Below are positions 1-6,312 of a stretch of 6,830 nucleotides of DNA, piece by piece. This DNA is from an uncultured Campylobacter sp. (GTDB lineage: Bacteria; Campylobacterota; Campylobacteria; Campylobacterales; Campylobacteraceae). The first letter of the stretch is position 1; every line of letters starts with the position of its first letter. The translations under genes and the position numbers were made by a program. The notes under the pieces were generated by a model. The model saw only the letters and a program-made list of their open reading frames with translations. It had not been told where the DNA came from and did not search any database. The DNA is taken from assembly GCF_937997465.1 (NCBI RefSeq), contig NZ_CALKTQ010000154.1, forward strand, positions 1 to 6,830, written 5' to 3'.

Positions 1-22
1 CTTGTTTAGATTTCAAAGATTG

Positions 23-45
23 ACTAATTAGTTTAACAGTGTTAA
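23..45. repeat. Two adjacent small palindromes in the left intergenic region
   Basis: Bases 23-32 form a perfect 10-bp palindrome (actaattagt). Bases 33-45 form a 6-bp inverted repeat around one central base (ttaaca-g-tgttaa). They lie in the gene-free left edge (1-135). Such paired symmetric elements can be operators of a gene lying to the left, but the sequence is AT-rich, where short palindromes are common, and the neighbouring gene is outside the window. Nothing else is recognisable in 1-48. Confidence 0.2.
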
Positions 46-48
46 TTT

Positions 49-80
49 AAAAAACTCGCTTTCTGTGAAGCGGAAAGTGA
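49..80 (-). terminator. Weak second terminator-like hairpin, minus strand
   Basis: On the minus strand a compact stem CGCTT/AAGCG (68-72 with 57-61, loop of 6) is followed by AG and then six T (49-54). A longer alternative stem pairs 56-63 with 73-80; it has one mismatch on the minus strand and a G-U pair on the plus strand. It lies just past the stronger hairpin at 92-130, so it could be a backup terminator for the five-gene minus-strand cluster. The short stem keeps confidence low. Confidence 0.3.
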
Positions 81-91
81 ATTATATAGAA

Positions 92-130
92 AACATGCTT
101 AAACAAACATAAAATTTGTCTAAGCATGTT
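92..130 (-). terminator. Probable intrinsic terminator of the minus-strand operon
   Basis: Bases 92-107 and 115-130 form a 16-bp stem around a 7-nt loop. The only imperfect position is a G-U wobble when read on the minus strand and an A-C mismatch on the plus strand, so the folded RNA favours minus-strand transcription. The 3' side continues into TTTTCTATAT on that strand. It starts 6 nt after the stop codon of the DUF945-like gene, the expected place for the end of the operon. The stem is AT-rich and the U run is short, so efficiency is uncertain. Confidence 0.65.
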
Positions 131-135
131 GAATT

Positions 136-1449
136 TTATTGAAGAAGAGATTTTAAGGATAAATTTTCATTAAAGATCAAATCTTGCGTTCTTTTATTGT
201 ATTTAAAGATAGTTACGTATTTGCCGCCGTTTTCTTTAAATAGTCCGCCGTTTACGAGCATGGCATTTATCCCCTCTTTTTCCTCGCCGCTGCCGAACAT
301 AAACTCTCCTGGCGTCGTATCAAGCTCGATTTTACCGCTAAAATTTATAGCAGTCGGGATATTTTCAAGCAGATTTTGAGTATCTATGCCGTCCGGATCG
401 ATAGAAATCTCAAAATTTGAGACATAACTCTTACCTGCCGCATTTTTAAAATTTAAATTGTCAAATGTAAGTTTCGGCGCTCTTTTTATAAATTTATCAA
501 GCGCTTGCATTATCGTCGCAAGCTGAGCTTCAGGCTCTCCCTTTGCATTAATAATATCCTCAAACGCACCTTTATCTAAATTTGCAAATTTCGTTTTGAT
601 CAAAAAGTCTTTAAATTCATATTTTCCATATTTTATTTTTTCTATAGTACTCGTATCGTCCTGCGTTAGAGTATCGCTTAGCACGGTTAGCTTGGAGTTG
701 CTCGCTATCTTTCCGATCTGCAGAGCCTCGGCGCCCGAAATGACGTCTATACCGCCAAGCTCAAATTTATAAGTGCTATTTACAAGCGCTTTAGAGATCA
801 TTTTCGGCTCGATCGGAGTTTCGTACTTCACGTCGTAGTCGATATTTTTTATCTTTATAGCGACGCCTTGTTTGCTAGCAAAATCGATAAAGTCGTTTAC
901 AAAAGTGGCTCCGGTTATTTTCTTTTCGCCGTTTAAATCAAAATTTAAAAACGATTTAGCGAGATTTAGCTTATTGCCATCTTGTTCTTTTTGCACTCCG
1001 ACTAGTTCAAAGACAAATTTTTTATCTCCTCCAGAAGCGCCGTCGGCGTGAAATTTGATAGGTCTTGTCGTATCAAATATCTCTTTGATAAAATTTTTAT
1101 ACGGATCGTTTAAAAACTCGGCATCGCCCGCAACCTCAAATTTACCTAGCAAACTGTCAAAGCCGTGCGATATATTCATGTCGATTTTTATCGCCAGATC
1201 CTCGGGCGCGCCGTACTCTTCGCCAAGAGAAATGATCTCGTTTATGTAACCTTTAGACAAAACTACGTCATAGTTTGCGTGCGATTTTAGCAGACCGCCC
1301 TCAAATACGCTGTTTTTGACCTCCATACCGTTTGCTTTGATTAGGTTCAAAGCCTCGTTATACTTTTCTTCTACCTTGTTTGCGTTAAATTTTAGCCCGC
1401 CAAAAACCACTGCGGCTATAATCACCAATACAATCAGTACCTTTTTCAT
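136..1449 (-). CDS. DUF945/YdgA-like membrane-anchored envelope protein
   Basis: This 437-residue protein has one N-terminal hydrophobic segment (about residues 3-19, after two lysines) and a long polar remainder, so it is probably an inner-membrane-anchored periplasmic protein. After the anchor, residues 28-62 resemble the start of the DUF945 (YdgA) family: a tyrosine-containing helix, then a valine-rich strand and an 'FEGGLLKSHANYDV' stretch matching the family's Y/F-x-G-x-x-x-S pattern. E. coli YdgA is about 500 residues, so this is somewhat short. No catalytic motif is visible and the molecular role is unknown. I chose ATG 1449 because AGGAAGG lies 5 nt upstream and the anchor begins there; the frame stays open to 1560, but that stretch lies inside the DedA gene and lacks these signals. 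The start overlaps the DedA stop as ATGA, suggesting translational coupling. It is the last gene of the minus-strand cluster and the most AT-rich. The family call rests on remembered motifs. Confidence 0.65.
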   Translation of the reverse strand: MKKVLIVLVIIAAVVFGGLKFNANKVEEKYNEALNLIKANGMEVKNSVFEGGLLKSHANYDVVLSKGYINEIISLGEEYGAPEDLAIKIDMNISHGFDSLLGKFEVAGDAEFLNDPYKNFIKEIFDTTRPIKFHADGASGGDKKFVFELVGVQKEQDGNKLNLAKSFLNFDLNGEKKITGATFVNDFIDFASKQGVAIKIKNIDYDVKYETPIEPKMISKALVNSTYKFELGGIDVISGAEALQIGKIASNSKLTVLSDTLTQDDTSTIEKIKYGKYEFKDFLIKTKFANLDKGAFEDIINAKGEPEAQLATIMQALDKFIKRAPKLTFDNLNFKNAAGKSYVSNFEISIDPDGIDTQNLLENIPTAINFSGKIELDTTPGEFMFGSGEEKEGINAMLVNGGLFKENGGKYVTIFKYNKRTQDLIFNENLSLKSLLQ

Positions 1450-2018
1450 TCCGACCTTCCTTTCTTTTTCGTCGCTTGTTGTAGATATATCCAGATGAGA
1501 GTCAGTAGCGAAAACATCGCAACCGGCATCAGCCAGCCGTTTTCGCCCATAAAATCCCACGCCCGCTCAAACGCCTCGCCCGCCCAAAAGCTGCCAAGCC
1601 CGAGCAAAACTGCCCAAGCTACCGCGCTAACAACGTTTATGACGCTAAATTTGGCAAACGAATACTTCGTAAGCCCGATAGCAAGCGGGATGAGAGTCTT
1701 TAGTCCGTAGATAAATTTTTTGAAAAATATTATTTTATTTCCGTGCTGCTTGAATAAAATTTGAGAGAAGGCAAGCTTGCGTTTATGTCTAGTCAGATAC
1801 GGCATCACGGCAGCGCGGTTATACCTGCTGACGTAAAAAAGCAGCGTATCGCCGATAGCGTTAGCGACCGCCGCCAGTACGATACTCACGGTTATGTCCA
1901 TCTTGCCTAGATGAGCTAGCACGCCAGCTGCGATGATAGCAACCATGCCTCCTCCAAGCGAATATAAAAACACTATCACGTACCCGTAGGTCGATAGCGA
2001 GGTTAGCATCTCTTGCAA
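1446..2018 (-). CDS. DedA family (SNARE-associated/VTT domain) inner-membrane protein
   Basis: This 190-residue polytopic protein has hydrophobic segments at about 12-36, 43-64, 108-118, 122-148 and 160-180. DedA proteins act in the inner membrane; members are linked to undecaprenyl-phosphate or phospholipid flipping and to proton-motive-force homeostasis. The family's F-x-R-F-x-P-G-x-R block appears as 'FFKKFIYGLKTLIPLAIG' (98-115), with lysines at both arginine positions (K101, K107). The 'GD' of the first half is present (G56-D57), but the 'PGE' glutamate region is replaced by 'SLGGGMVA'. The most likely start is TTG 2018, because AAAGG (overlapping the upstream stop codon) sits 6 nt before it. 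An ATG at 2009 would shorten the protein by three residues and has no well-spaced ribosome binding site. The stop overlaps the next gene by 4 nt (ATGA). The family call is strong; the transported substrate cannot be read from the sequence. Confidence 0.85.
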   Translation of the reverse strand: MQEMLTSLSTYGYVIVFLYSLGGGMVAIIAAGVLAHLGKMDITVSIVLAAVANAIGDTLLFYVSRYNRAAVMPYLTRHKRKLAFSQILFKQHGNKIIFFKKFIYGLKTLIPLAIGLTKYSFAKFSVINVVSAVAWAVLLGLGSFWAGEAFERAWDFMGENGWLMPVAMFSLLTLIWIYLQQATKKKGRSE

Positions 2019-2027
2019 ATTTGGCCT

Positions 2028-2618
2028 TTAGTATTTTGAGATAGCGCCCATTAGCGCGTTATATCCATAGCTATCCATCCTTAGAGGCGCGTCGTTAGTT
2101 TTAGCTAGCACCGCTCCGCCAAAGCTCGCCCCCGCAAAAAACCCGTCGTTGTCCGTATATGCGTAGATATCGCTCGTAAAGCTAAAATCGCTCACTCTGC
2201 CGTAAAATTTGCCCGTATCGGCAAATGCAAACGATGCGTCGGCGTTTATCGTGATTTTAGCGTCTTTTATATCGGCTACGAGGCTATCTTTTAGGATAAA
2301 TAACACAAGCGAGCTATTTTCGTAGCCTACTTGCAACCCGATACTGCCGCCGCTAATATCCACGACCATCATTTCGCTGGGCGCATACGGGTTTCCCACG
2401 AGCATCACGCCTTTGCCGTGCATGCCGCCCAGCACGAAGCCGACTTTAGTAATGCTCGGAAAAATGACGACCGCTTTTGCGTTTTGAAGCAAAGCCTTAA
2501 CCGGCGCGTCTGCGTTTTTACGCATTGTCGTCGTAAAAGAATTTGAGGCGTTTAGCACGAGCTCGTCATTGGCGCCGAGTGCTAAAACGCAAAAAATCGC
2601 TAGTAAAATTTTTCTCAT
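2028..2618 (-). CDS. Secreted SYLF-domain (Ysc84-like lipid-binding) protein
   Basis: This 196-residue protein has a Sec-type signal peptide (basic MRK, hydrophobic core residues 4-14, cleavage likely near 15/16) followed by a SYLF domain over most of the mature chain. Visible family hallmarks are 'AVVIFPSITKVGFVLGG' with 'HGKGVM', 'GGSIGLQVGY', 'ADASFAFA...GR', and 'IYAYTDNDGFFAGASFGGA' near the C-terminus. SYLF domains bind phosphoinositides or actin in eukaryotes; bacterial secreted versions are envelope proteins of unclear function. No lipobox is seen, so it should be soluble periplasmic or peripherally membrane-bound. I chose ATG 2618 (AGG ends 6 nt upstream) over TTG 2624, which would directly abut that site. 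It starts 18 nt after the rny stop and ends 9 nt before the DedA start, so it belongs to the same transcript. Confidence 0.85.
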   Translation of the reverse strand: MRKILLAIFCVLALGANDELVLNASNSFTTTMRKNADAPVKALLQNAKAVVIFPSITKVGFVLGGMHGKGVMLVGNPYAPSEMMVVDISGGSIGLQVGYENSSLVLFILKDSLVADIKDAKITINADASFAFADTGKFYGRVSDFSFTSDIYAYTDNDGFFAGASFGGAVLAKTNDAPLRMDSYGYNALMGAISKY

Positions 2619-2636
2619 TTTCAACCTAAATTTGAC

Positions 2637-4190
2637 CTATTTCGCCATTTCTATAGCTCTAGTTTCGCGAATCACGTTTACTTTGATCTCGCCCGGATAC
2701 TGGACCTTGCTCTCGATCTCGGCGGCGATCTCTTTAGCTACTAGCACCGCTTCATCGTCGTTGATGAGCTTGGCGTTTGCGATGACGCGGATCTCGCGGC
2801 CTGCGTTTATCGCGTATGCCTGCTTGATACCCTCTTTGCTTTTTGCGATGTTTTCTATCTCTTCGACGCGTTTTAGGAAGCTCTCTAACACCTCTCTACG
2901 AGCTCCGGGGCGAGCCGCGCTCAGAGCGTCCGCAGCGCAAACGGCGGCGCTTTCTACGCTAGTTGCCTCCTCGTGCCCGTGGTGGGCGTAGATGGCGTTT
3001 ATGACGACGGGGTGTTCTTTGTAGCGTTTGCAAATTTCAGCGCCCAAATCGACGTGGCTGCCCTCAAATTCATGCGTCAAAGCCTTCCCAATGTCATGTA
3101 GCAAGCCTGCTCTTTTAGCCAGCTTTTCGTCTCCGCCCGTTTCAGCCGCGATGATGCCAGCAAGATGGGCCACCTCGAGGCTGTGAGCTAGGGCGTTTTG
3201 TCCGTAGCTAGCTCTAAATTTTAGCTTACCGATTAGTTTCATTATCTCCGGATGGATTTTGCTAAGGCCTAGGTCGATGACGATATTTTCCCCCTCCTCC
3301 AAGATCGAGGCTTCAAATTCTTCACACACTTTTTTATGTAGATCCTCTATCCTTGCCGGCTGTATGCGGCCGTCTTGCACCAAAAGCTCTATCACGCGCG
3401 TCGCGATCGCCCTTCTATAGAGGTTAAAGCTGCTTAGCGTGATAGCGTGCGGCATATCGTCAATGATGATATCCACGCCTAGCACCATTTCCAGAGTCTT
3501 GATATTGCGGCCTTCTTTGCCGATTATGCGGCCTTTTAGCTCGTCATTTTTGATATCTACGACGTTTATCAGACGTTCGGCGGCAAACTCACCTGCAAAC
3601 CTAGACGTAGCCTGCGCAAGGATATAATTCACGCGCTTTTTAGCCTCGCGTTTAGCCTCTTCTTCGTGTTTTCGTACGATGTGAGCTATCTCAGCGCGGC
3701 TTTTTTCCTCTACTTTTTTTAGCACCTCTTCACGCGCCTCTTCTTGCGTGAGACCGGCGGCATGTTCGAGTACTTTTAGCGCCTCTTGTAGTTTAGCTTG
3801 ATAGCTTGCTTTTAGCCCGATTCCTTCCTCGTAGACGCTTTTTGCTTCATTTCGGGATTTTTCTAGCTCCGCCTTGCTTTCGTTTAAAATTTCTTGCTCG
3901 TTTAGCAGAGTTTGCTCTTTTCTGCCGATCTCTTCAAATTTTTGAGTGTATTCTTTTTGGAGTTTTACGGTTTTGTCGTCGTATTTTTTCTTAGCTTCAA
4001 ATTCAGCCTCTTGGACTTGGATTTTAGCGTCTTTTAGCGTGCGCTCAGCCTCAAATTCTATCGCTTTAGCCTTTGCTTTAGCCTGCTCTAAAAATATATT
4101 GTAGTTAGCGTCGTTAATTTTTTTAGCGATGAGATAGCCTGCGCCAACGCCCGCCACACCTGCTCCTAAGCCGATTAAAATATCTATCAT
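2637..4190 (-). CDS. rny: Ribonuclease Y
   Basis: This membrane-anchored endoribonuclease starts mRNA decay in bacteria that rely on RNase Y. The 517 residues have the full family layout and usual length: a Gly/Ala/Val-rich transmembrane segment (about 3-22), a long charged coiled coil (about 25-195, rich in Glu, Lys and Ala), a KH RNA-binding domain (about 206-270) with its GxxG loop as GKEG (224-227), and an HD phosphohydrolase domain (about 335-430). Metal-binding candidates are H336, H365-D366 in 'LLHDIGK', H379, H403-H404 and D421. The C-terminal region (about 440-517) is also typical. Start ATG 4190 has AGAGGA 4 nt upstream and begins exactly at the membrane anchor. Its first 68 nt overlap the cyclo-ligase gene in another frame; the SYLF gene follows 18 nt after the stop. 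All active-site elements are intact, so function is very likely conserved. Confidence 0.97.
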   Translation of the reverse strand: MIDILIGLGAGVAGVGAGYLIAKKINDANYNIFLEQAKAKAKAIEFEAERTLKDAKIQVQEAEFEAKKKYDDKTVKLQKEYTQKFEEIGRKEQTLLNEQEILNESKAELEKSRNEAKSVYEEGIGLKASYQAKLQEALKVLEHAAGLTQEEAREEVLKKVEEKSRAEIAHIVRKHEEEAKREAKKRVNYILAQATSRFAGEFAAERLINVVDIKNDELKGRIIGKEGRNIKTLEMVLGVDIIIDDMPHAITLSSFNLYRRAIATRVIELLVQDGRIQPARIEDLHKKVCEEFEASILEEGENIVIDLGLSKIHPEIMKLIGKLKFRASYGQNALAHSLEVAHLAGIIAAETGGDEKLAKRAGLLHDIGKALTHEFEGSHVDLGAEICKRYKEHPVVINAIYAHHGHEEATSVESAAVCAADALSAARPGARREVLESFLKRVEEIENIAKSKEGIKQAYAINAGREIRVIANAKLINDDEAVLVAKEIAAEIESKVQYPGEIKVNVIRETRAIEMAK

Positions 4191-4761
4191 AGATTCCTCT
4201 TTTTACGTAAATTTTGCTCGGAGTCAGGTAAAAATCACAAACGACGTCGTGATCTTCGGATATGATTTCATTAGTAAAATTGTCTAAAATTTCAACGAAT
4301 ATCAAGGTAGGTCGGTAAGGCAAATTTGCAAAAAATCTATCGTAAAAACCTTTTCCGTGCCCTATTCGCGCCATATTTCCGTCCACCCCGAGAGTCGGAA
4401 CTATAGCTACGTCTATACGCTTTTTAAATATCTTGGTACTTAGTGGCTCTTTTACGCCAAATTTCGTCCGAGATACAAGCGGTAGCCTGGATTTTACCAT
4501 TTCTAAACTAATACCAAGCATAAACGGAACGAAAATCTCATACTTTTTAGCTAGCTCGCGCCTTAAAATGTAGAAATTTGGCTCATAGGAAAGGGGATTA
4601 AATATCAAAATCCGTTTTGCTTTAAGCTCGGTTAGCAAATTTAAAAGCGGCTTAAACATCTTATAGTGTTTTGCCCGCGCCGAAATTTGAACCTCTTTTT
4701 TCAAAATCCGTTTCGCGTCACGCCTAAACTCTTCTTTTATCAAATTTAACGCTCGTTTCAT
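4123..4761 (-). CDS. 5-formyltetrahydrofolate cyclo-ligase
   Basis: This cytoplasmic enzyme (MTHFS; YgfA in E. coli) uses ATP to convert 5-formyltetrahydrofolate into 5,10-methenyltetrahydrofolate, returning a storage or inhibitory folate to the one-carbon pool. The 212 residues show the basic N-terminal helix with 'EFRRDAKRIL' (11-20), the 'ILIFNPLSYE' strand (51-60), the signature 'GVDGNMARIGHGKGFYDR' (125-142) with the Gly-rich ATP/folate loop and Y140-D141-R142, and the terminal 'DFYLTPSKIY' (176-185). Bacterial relatives usually end about here (roughly 180-190 residues); this one carries an extra Arg-rich tail (about 188-212) encoded over the rny start. Two in-frame TAA codons follow, two codons apart. 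ATG 4761 has no clear Shine-Dalgarno sequence and lies close to a possible -10, so a very short leader or leaderless mRNA is possible. It is the first gene of the minus-strand cluster and divergent from the thioredoxin gene. Confidence 0.92.
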   Translation of the reverse strand: MKRALNLIKEEFRRDAKRILKKEVQISARAKHYKMFKPLLNLLTELKAKRILIFNPLSYEPNFYILRRELAKKYEIFVPFMLGISLEMVKSRLPLVSRTKFGVKEPLSTKIFKKRIDVAIVPTLGVDGNMARIGHGKGFYDRFFANLPYRPTLIFVEILDNFTNEIISEDHDVVCDFYLTPSKIYVKRGIYDRYFNRLRSRCGGRWRRLSHR

Positions 4762-4797
4762 AAATTTTATGTATAATTCAAGCCTAAAATCAATCTT
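4762..4797 (-). promoter_or_regulatory. Possible promoter of the cyclo-ligase-rny cluster
   Basis: Reading the minus strand towards 4761, TTGATT is followed by an AT-rich TTATACATAAAAT stretch just before the ATG. Some promoter must lie here if the five genes form one operon starting at 4761. The boxes would place transcription start very near the ATG, and no ribosome binding site is visible, so the exact elements are uncertain. Confidence 0.3.
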
Positions 4798-4805
4798 AGA
4801 CAGGA
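4770..4805 (+). promoter_or_regulatory. Promoter and ribosome binding site of the thioredoxin-ftsY operon
   Basis: A perfect TATAAT lies at 4772-4777, preceded by an A/T-rich stretch, as in Campylobacter sigma-70 promoters that have no strong -35 box. The expected transcript start is near 4784, giving a leader of about 30 nt. AGGA at 4802-4805 is spaced 8 nt from the ATG at 4814. The whole divergent gap (4762-4813) is 52 bp. Confidence 0.6.
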
Positions 4806-4813
4806 ATTATTAA

Positions 4814-5383
4814 ATGAAAATAAATCTTTTGATTATACCATTTTTGGTGCTATTTTTAAGCGGTTGCGACAATGAAAATAAAAGCGACGCAAACAAAACT
4901 AGCGACGCGACTCCAACAACTACGTCTGCTCCTAGCCAAAGCACAAGCATAGAGGCCCCTTTTGAGCTAACCCTTATGGACGAGAGCAAGATGACGCTGC
5001 AAAAATTTGACAAAGGCTTTAAAGTCGAGGGCAATGACGAGGCGATTTTGTTTAACTTTTTTGCTACTTGGTGTCCGCCATGCAAGGCAGAAATCCCGCA
5101 TCTAAACAACCTAAGCGATAAATTTAAAGGCAAGCTAAAAATCGTAAGCGTACTTATGGAAGATAAATCAAAAGACGAAATAGACGCGTTTATGAAGAAA
5201 TTTAAAATAAATTTCGGCATTAGTTACGGCGAAAATAACTTCCTCTTTGCAAAAGCTCTAGGCGGGGTCGTAGGCATCCCATACATGGTGCTTTATAAAC
5301 CAAATGGCGAATACGCCACGCACTACGTCGGACTCGTGCCGGAAGAGATGCTAGAAAGCGATATAAATAAGGTAATCAACTAA
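4814..5383 (+). CDS. TlpA-like thioredoxin-fold lipoprotein (thiol:disulfide interchange)
   Basis: This 189-residue envelope redox protein starts with a lipoprotein signal: a hydrophobic segment (4-15) and the lipobox L15-S16-G17-C18, so C18 should be lipidated and anchor the protein. A Ser/Thr/Asn/Lys-rich flexible linker (about 19-47) leads to a TlpA/AhpC-TSA type thioredoxin domain (about 50-185). The active site is W86-C87-P88-P89-C90 and the cis-proline is P156 in 'GIPYMVL'. Such proteins usually reduce disulfides in the periplasm, for example for cytochrome c maturation or other thiol enzymes, with electrons from a DsbD/CcdA-type membrane partner; neither a partner nor a client gene is visible here. 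D19 follows the lipid cysteine, which in E. coli means retention in the inner membrane; whether that rule holds in this lineage is not known to me. Start ATG 4814 has AGGA 8 nt upstream. The stop overlaps the ftsY ATG by one base (TAATG), so the two are probably translationally coupled. Confidence 0.88.
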   Translation: MKINLLIIPFLVLFLSGCDNENKSDANKTSDATPTTTSAPSQSTSIEAPFELTLMDESKMTLQKFDKGFKVEGNDEAILFNFFATWCPPCKAEIPHLNNLSDKFKGKLKIVSVLMEDKSKDEIDAFMKKFKINFGISYGENNFLFAKALGGVVGIPYMVLYKPNGEYATHYVGLVPEEMLESDINKVIN

Positions 5384-6252
5384 TGTTTGGCTTTTTAAAA
5401 AAGGGGCTTGATAAGACGCTTGCGGCGATCCGCTCGTCAAAACCAGCCGACAAAAAAATCTCAAAGGAAATTTTAGAAGAGATCCTGCTCGAAGCCGACA
5501 TCGCCTACGAGATCGTCGAGGAGGTCCTCTACTACCTACCGCCACAAAACGAAGTAAAAAAAGACGACCTAAAGCGACTTTTAAATACCTATTTCATATA
5601 TGAAAACGAGCGCGAGGCAAAAAGCGGAAAGCCTTTTGTGGAGCTGATTTTGGGCGTAAACGGAGCTGGCAAAACGACCACGATCGCAAAGCTTGCAAAT
5701 TTATATAAAAATGAAGGCAAAAGCGTTATTTTAGGCGCTTGCGATACGTTTAGAGCAGGCGCCATCGAGCAGCTACGTCAGTGGGCGATCAGGACGGACG
5801 TACCCATCGTCGCTACACAGCAGGGACATGATCCGTCTGCGGTCGCCTTTGATACGATTAGCTCGGCCGTCGCCAAAAATCTCGACAACGTCATCCTAGA
5901 CACAGCCGGCCGCCTGCAAAATCAAACAAATTTAGCCAATGAGTTAAGCAAGATCGTCCGCATCGCAGATAGAGCCTACGCAGGCGCGCCGCACCGCAAG
6001 ATCCTAATCCTCGACGGCACGCAGGGCAACGCAGGCCTCGCTCAAGCAAAGGCCTTTAACGACATCGTGAGCCTTGACGGCGTCATCATCACCAAGCTTG
6101 ACGGCACCCCAAAAGGCGGAGCGCTTTTTGGCGTCGCGCGCGAGCTAGAGCTACCGATACTCTACATCGGCACCGGCGAGACGATGAACGATCTAGTCAA
6201 ATTTGACCCGCATGATTTCGTAGATACTATCGTGGATGAAATTTACGCCTAA
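5383..6252 (+). CDS. ftsY: Signal recognition particle receptor FtsY
   Basis: This SRP-receptor GTPase docks ribosome-nascent-chain-SRP complexes at the inner membrane for co-translational insertion by SecYEG. At 289 residues it has only the NG domain: a short amphipathic start, the N helical bundle (about 5-75) and the G domain (about 85-289). The acidic A domain of E. coli FtsY (about 500 residues) is absent, as in other epsilonproteobacteria. GTPase motifs are complete: P-loop GVNGAGKTT (91-99), DTFRAGA (121-127), DTAGR (173-177), TKLD (237-240) and GTGE (263-266). The segment normally written DAxTGQNA reads DGTQGNAG (211-218), with Asn where Gln is usual. ATG 5383 overlaps the upstream stop (TAATG); a TAAGG sits about 10 nt upstream, and coupling to the lipoprotein gene is likely. 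Its distal half is markedly GC-rich compared with the rest of the window. A hairpin terminator overlaps the last codons. Confidence 0.97.
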   Translation: MFGFLKKGLDKTLAAIRSSKPADKKISKEILEEILLEADIAYEIVEEVLYYLPPQNEVKKDDLKRLLNTYFIYENEREAKSGKPFVELILGVNGAGKTTTIAKLANLYKNEGKSVILGACDTFRAGAIEQLRQWAIRTDVPIVATQQGHDPSAVAFDTISSAVAKNLDNVILDTAGRLQNQTNLANELSKIVRIADRAYAGAPHRKILILDGTQGNAGLAQAKAFNDIVSLDGVIITKLDGTPKGGALFGVARELELPILYIGTGETMNDLVKFDPHDFVDTIVDEIYA

Positions 6253-6278
6253 ATTTTGGGCGTAAATTTCGGCTTTTT
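6238..6278 (+). terminator. Intrinsic terminator of ftsY
   Basis: A perfect 12-bp stem pairs 6238-6249 with 6259-6270, extendable by a G-U pair, around a loop of AAATTTT. It is followed by GGC and five T (6274-6278). The 5' arm is the end of the ftsY coding sequence, so the stop codon lies in the loop side of the hairpin. It separates the thioredoxin-ftsY unit from the SUFU gene. Confidence 0.75.
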
Positions 6279-6284
6279 AAATTT

Positions 6285-6312
6285 ATCCCCATCCCCTTAA
6301 ATTTGCAAATTT
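6285..6312. repeat. Tandem ATCCCC and 14-bp palindrome before the SUFU promoter
   Basis: ATCCCC is repeated directly at 6285-6290 and 6291-6296, and a perfect 14-bp palindrome (aaatttgcaaattt) occupies 6299-6312, directly against the -10 box. Their position fits an operator or activator site, but AAATTT and GCAAATTT are so common in this DNA that the palindrome may be incidental. Confidence 0.25.

Noticed and set aside
1450..1560. Upstream extension of the DUF945-like gene by 37 codons
   Set aside because: It would overlap the DedA gene by over 100 nt and bury the membrane anchor, whereas ATG 1449 has a well-spaced AGGAAGG and an ATGA junction.
2619..2624. TTG 2624 as start of the SYLF gene
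   Set aside because: The only Shine-Dalgarno-like AGG directly abuts TTG 2624 with no spacing, while ATG 2618 has a 6-nt spacer and begins a normal signal peptide.
2569..2991. 140-codon open frame on the plus strand, opposite rny and the SYLF gene
   Set aside because: It is antisense to two confidently identified genes, its product is Ser/Ala/Ile-rich with no recognisable domain, and it has no ribosome binding site or neighbour on that strand.
4118..4124. A7 run (minus strand) at the cyclo-ligase stop, as a slippage or phase-variation site
   Set aside because: Seven A is short for phase variation, it sits at the rny K23-K24 codons, and nothing is gained by a shift. A second in-frame TAA just after the cyclo-ligase stop would also end readthrough. 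No long G or C tract occurs in the window.
4810..5220. 136-codon open frame on the minus strand, opposite the thioredoxin lipoprotein gene
   Set aside because: The opposite strand has a lipobox, WCPPC and a cis-proline in frame. The Ser/Leu-rich antisense product is a composition shadow.
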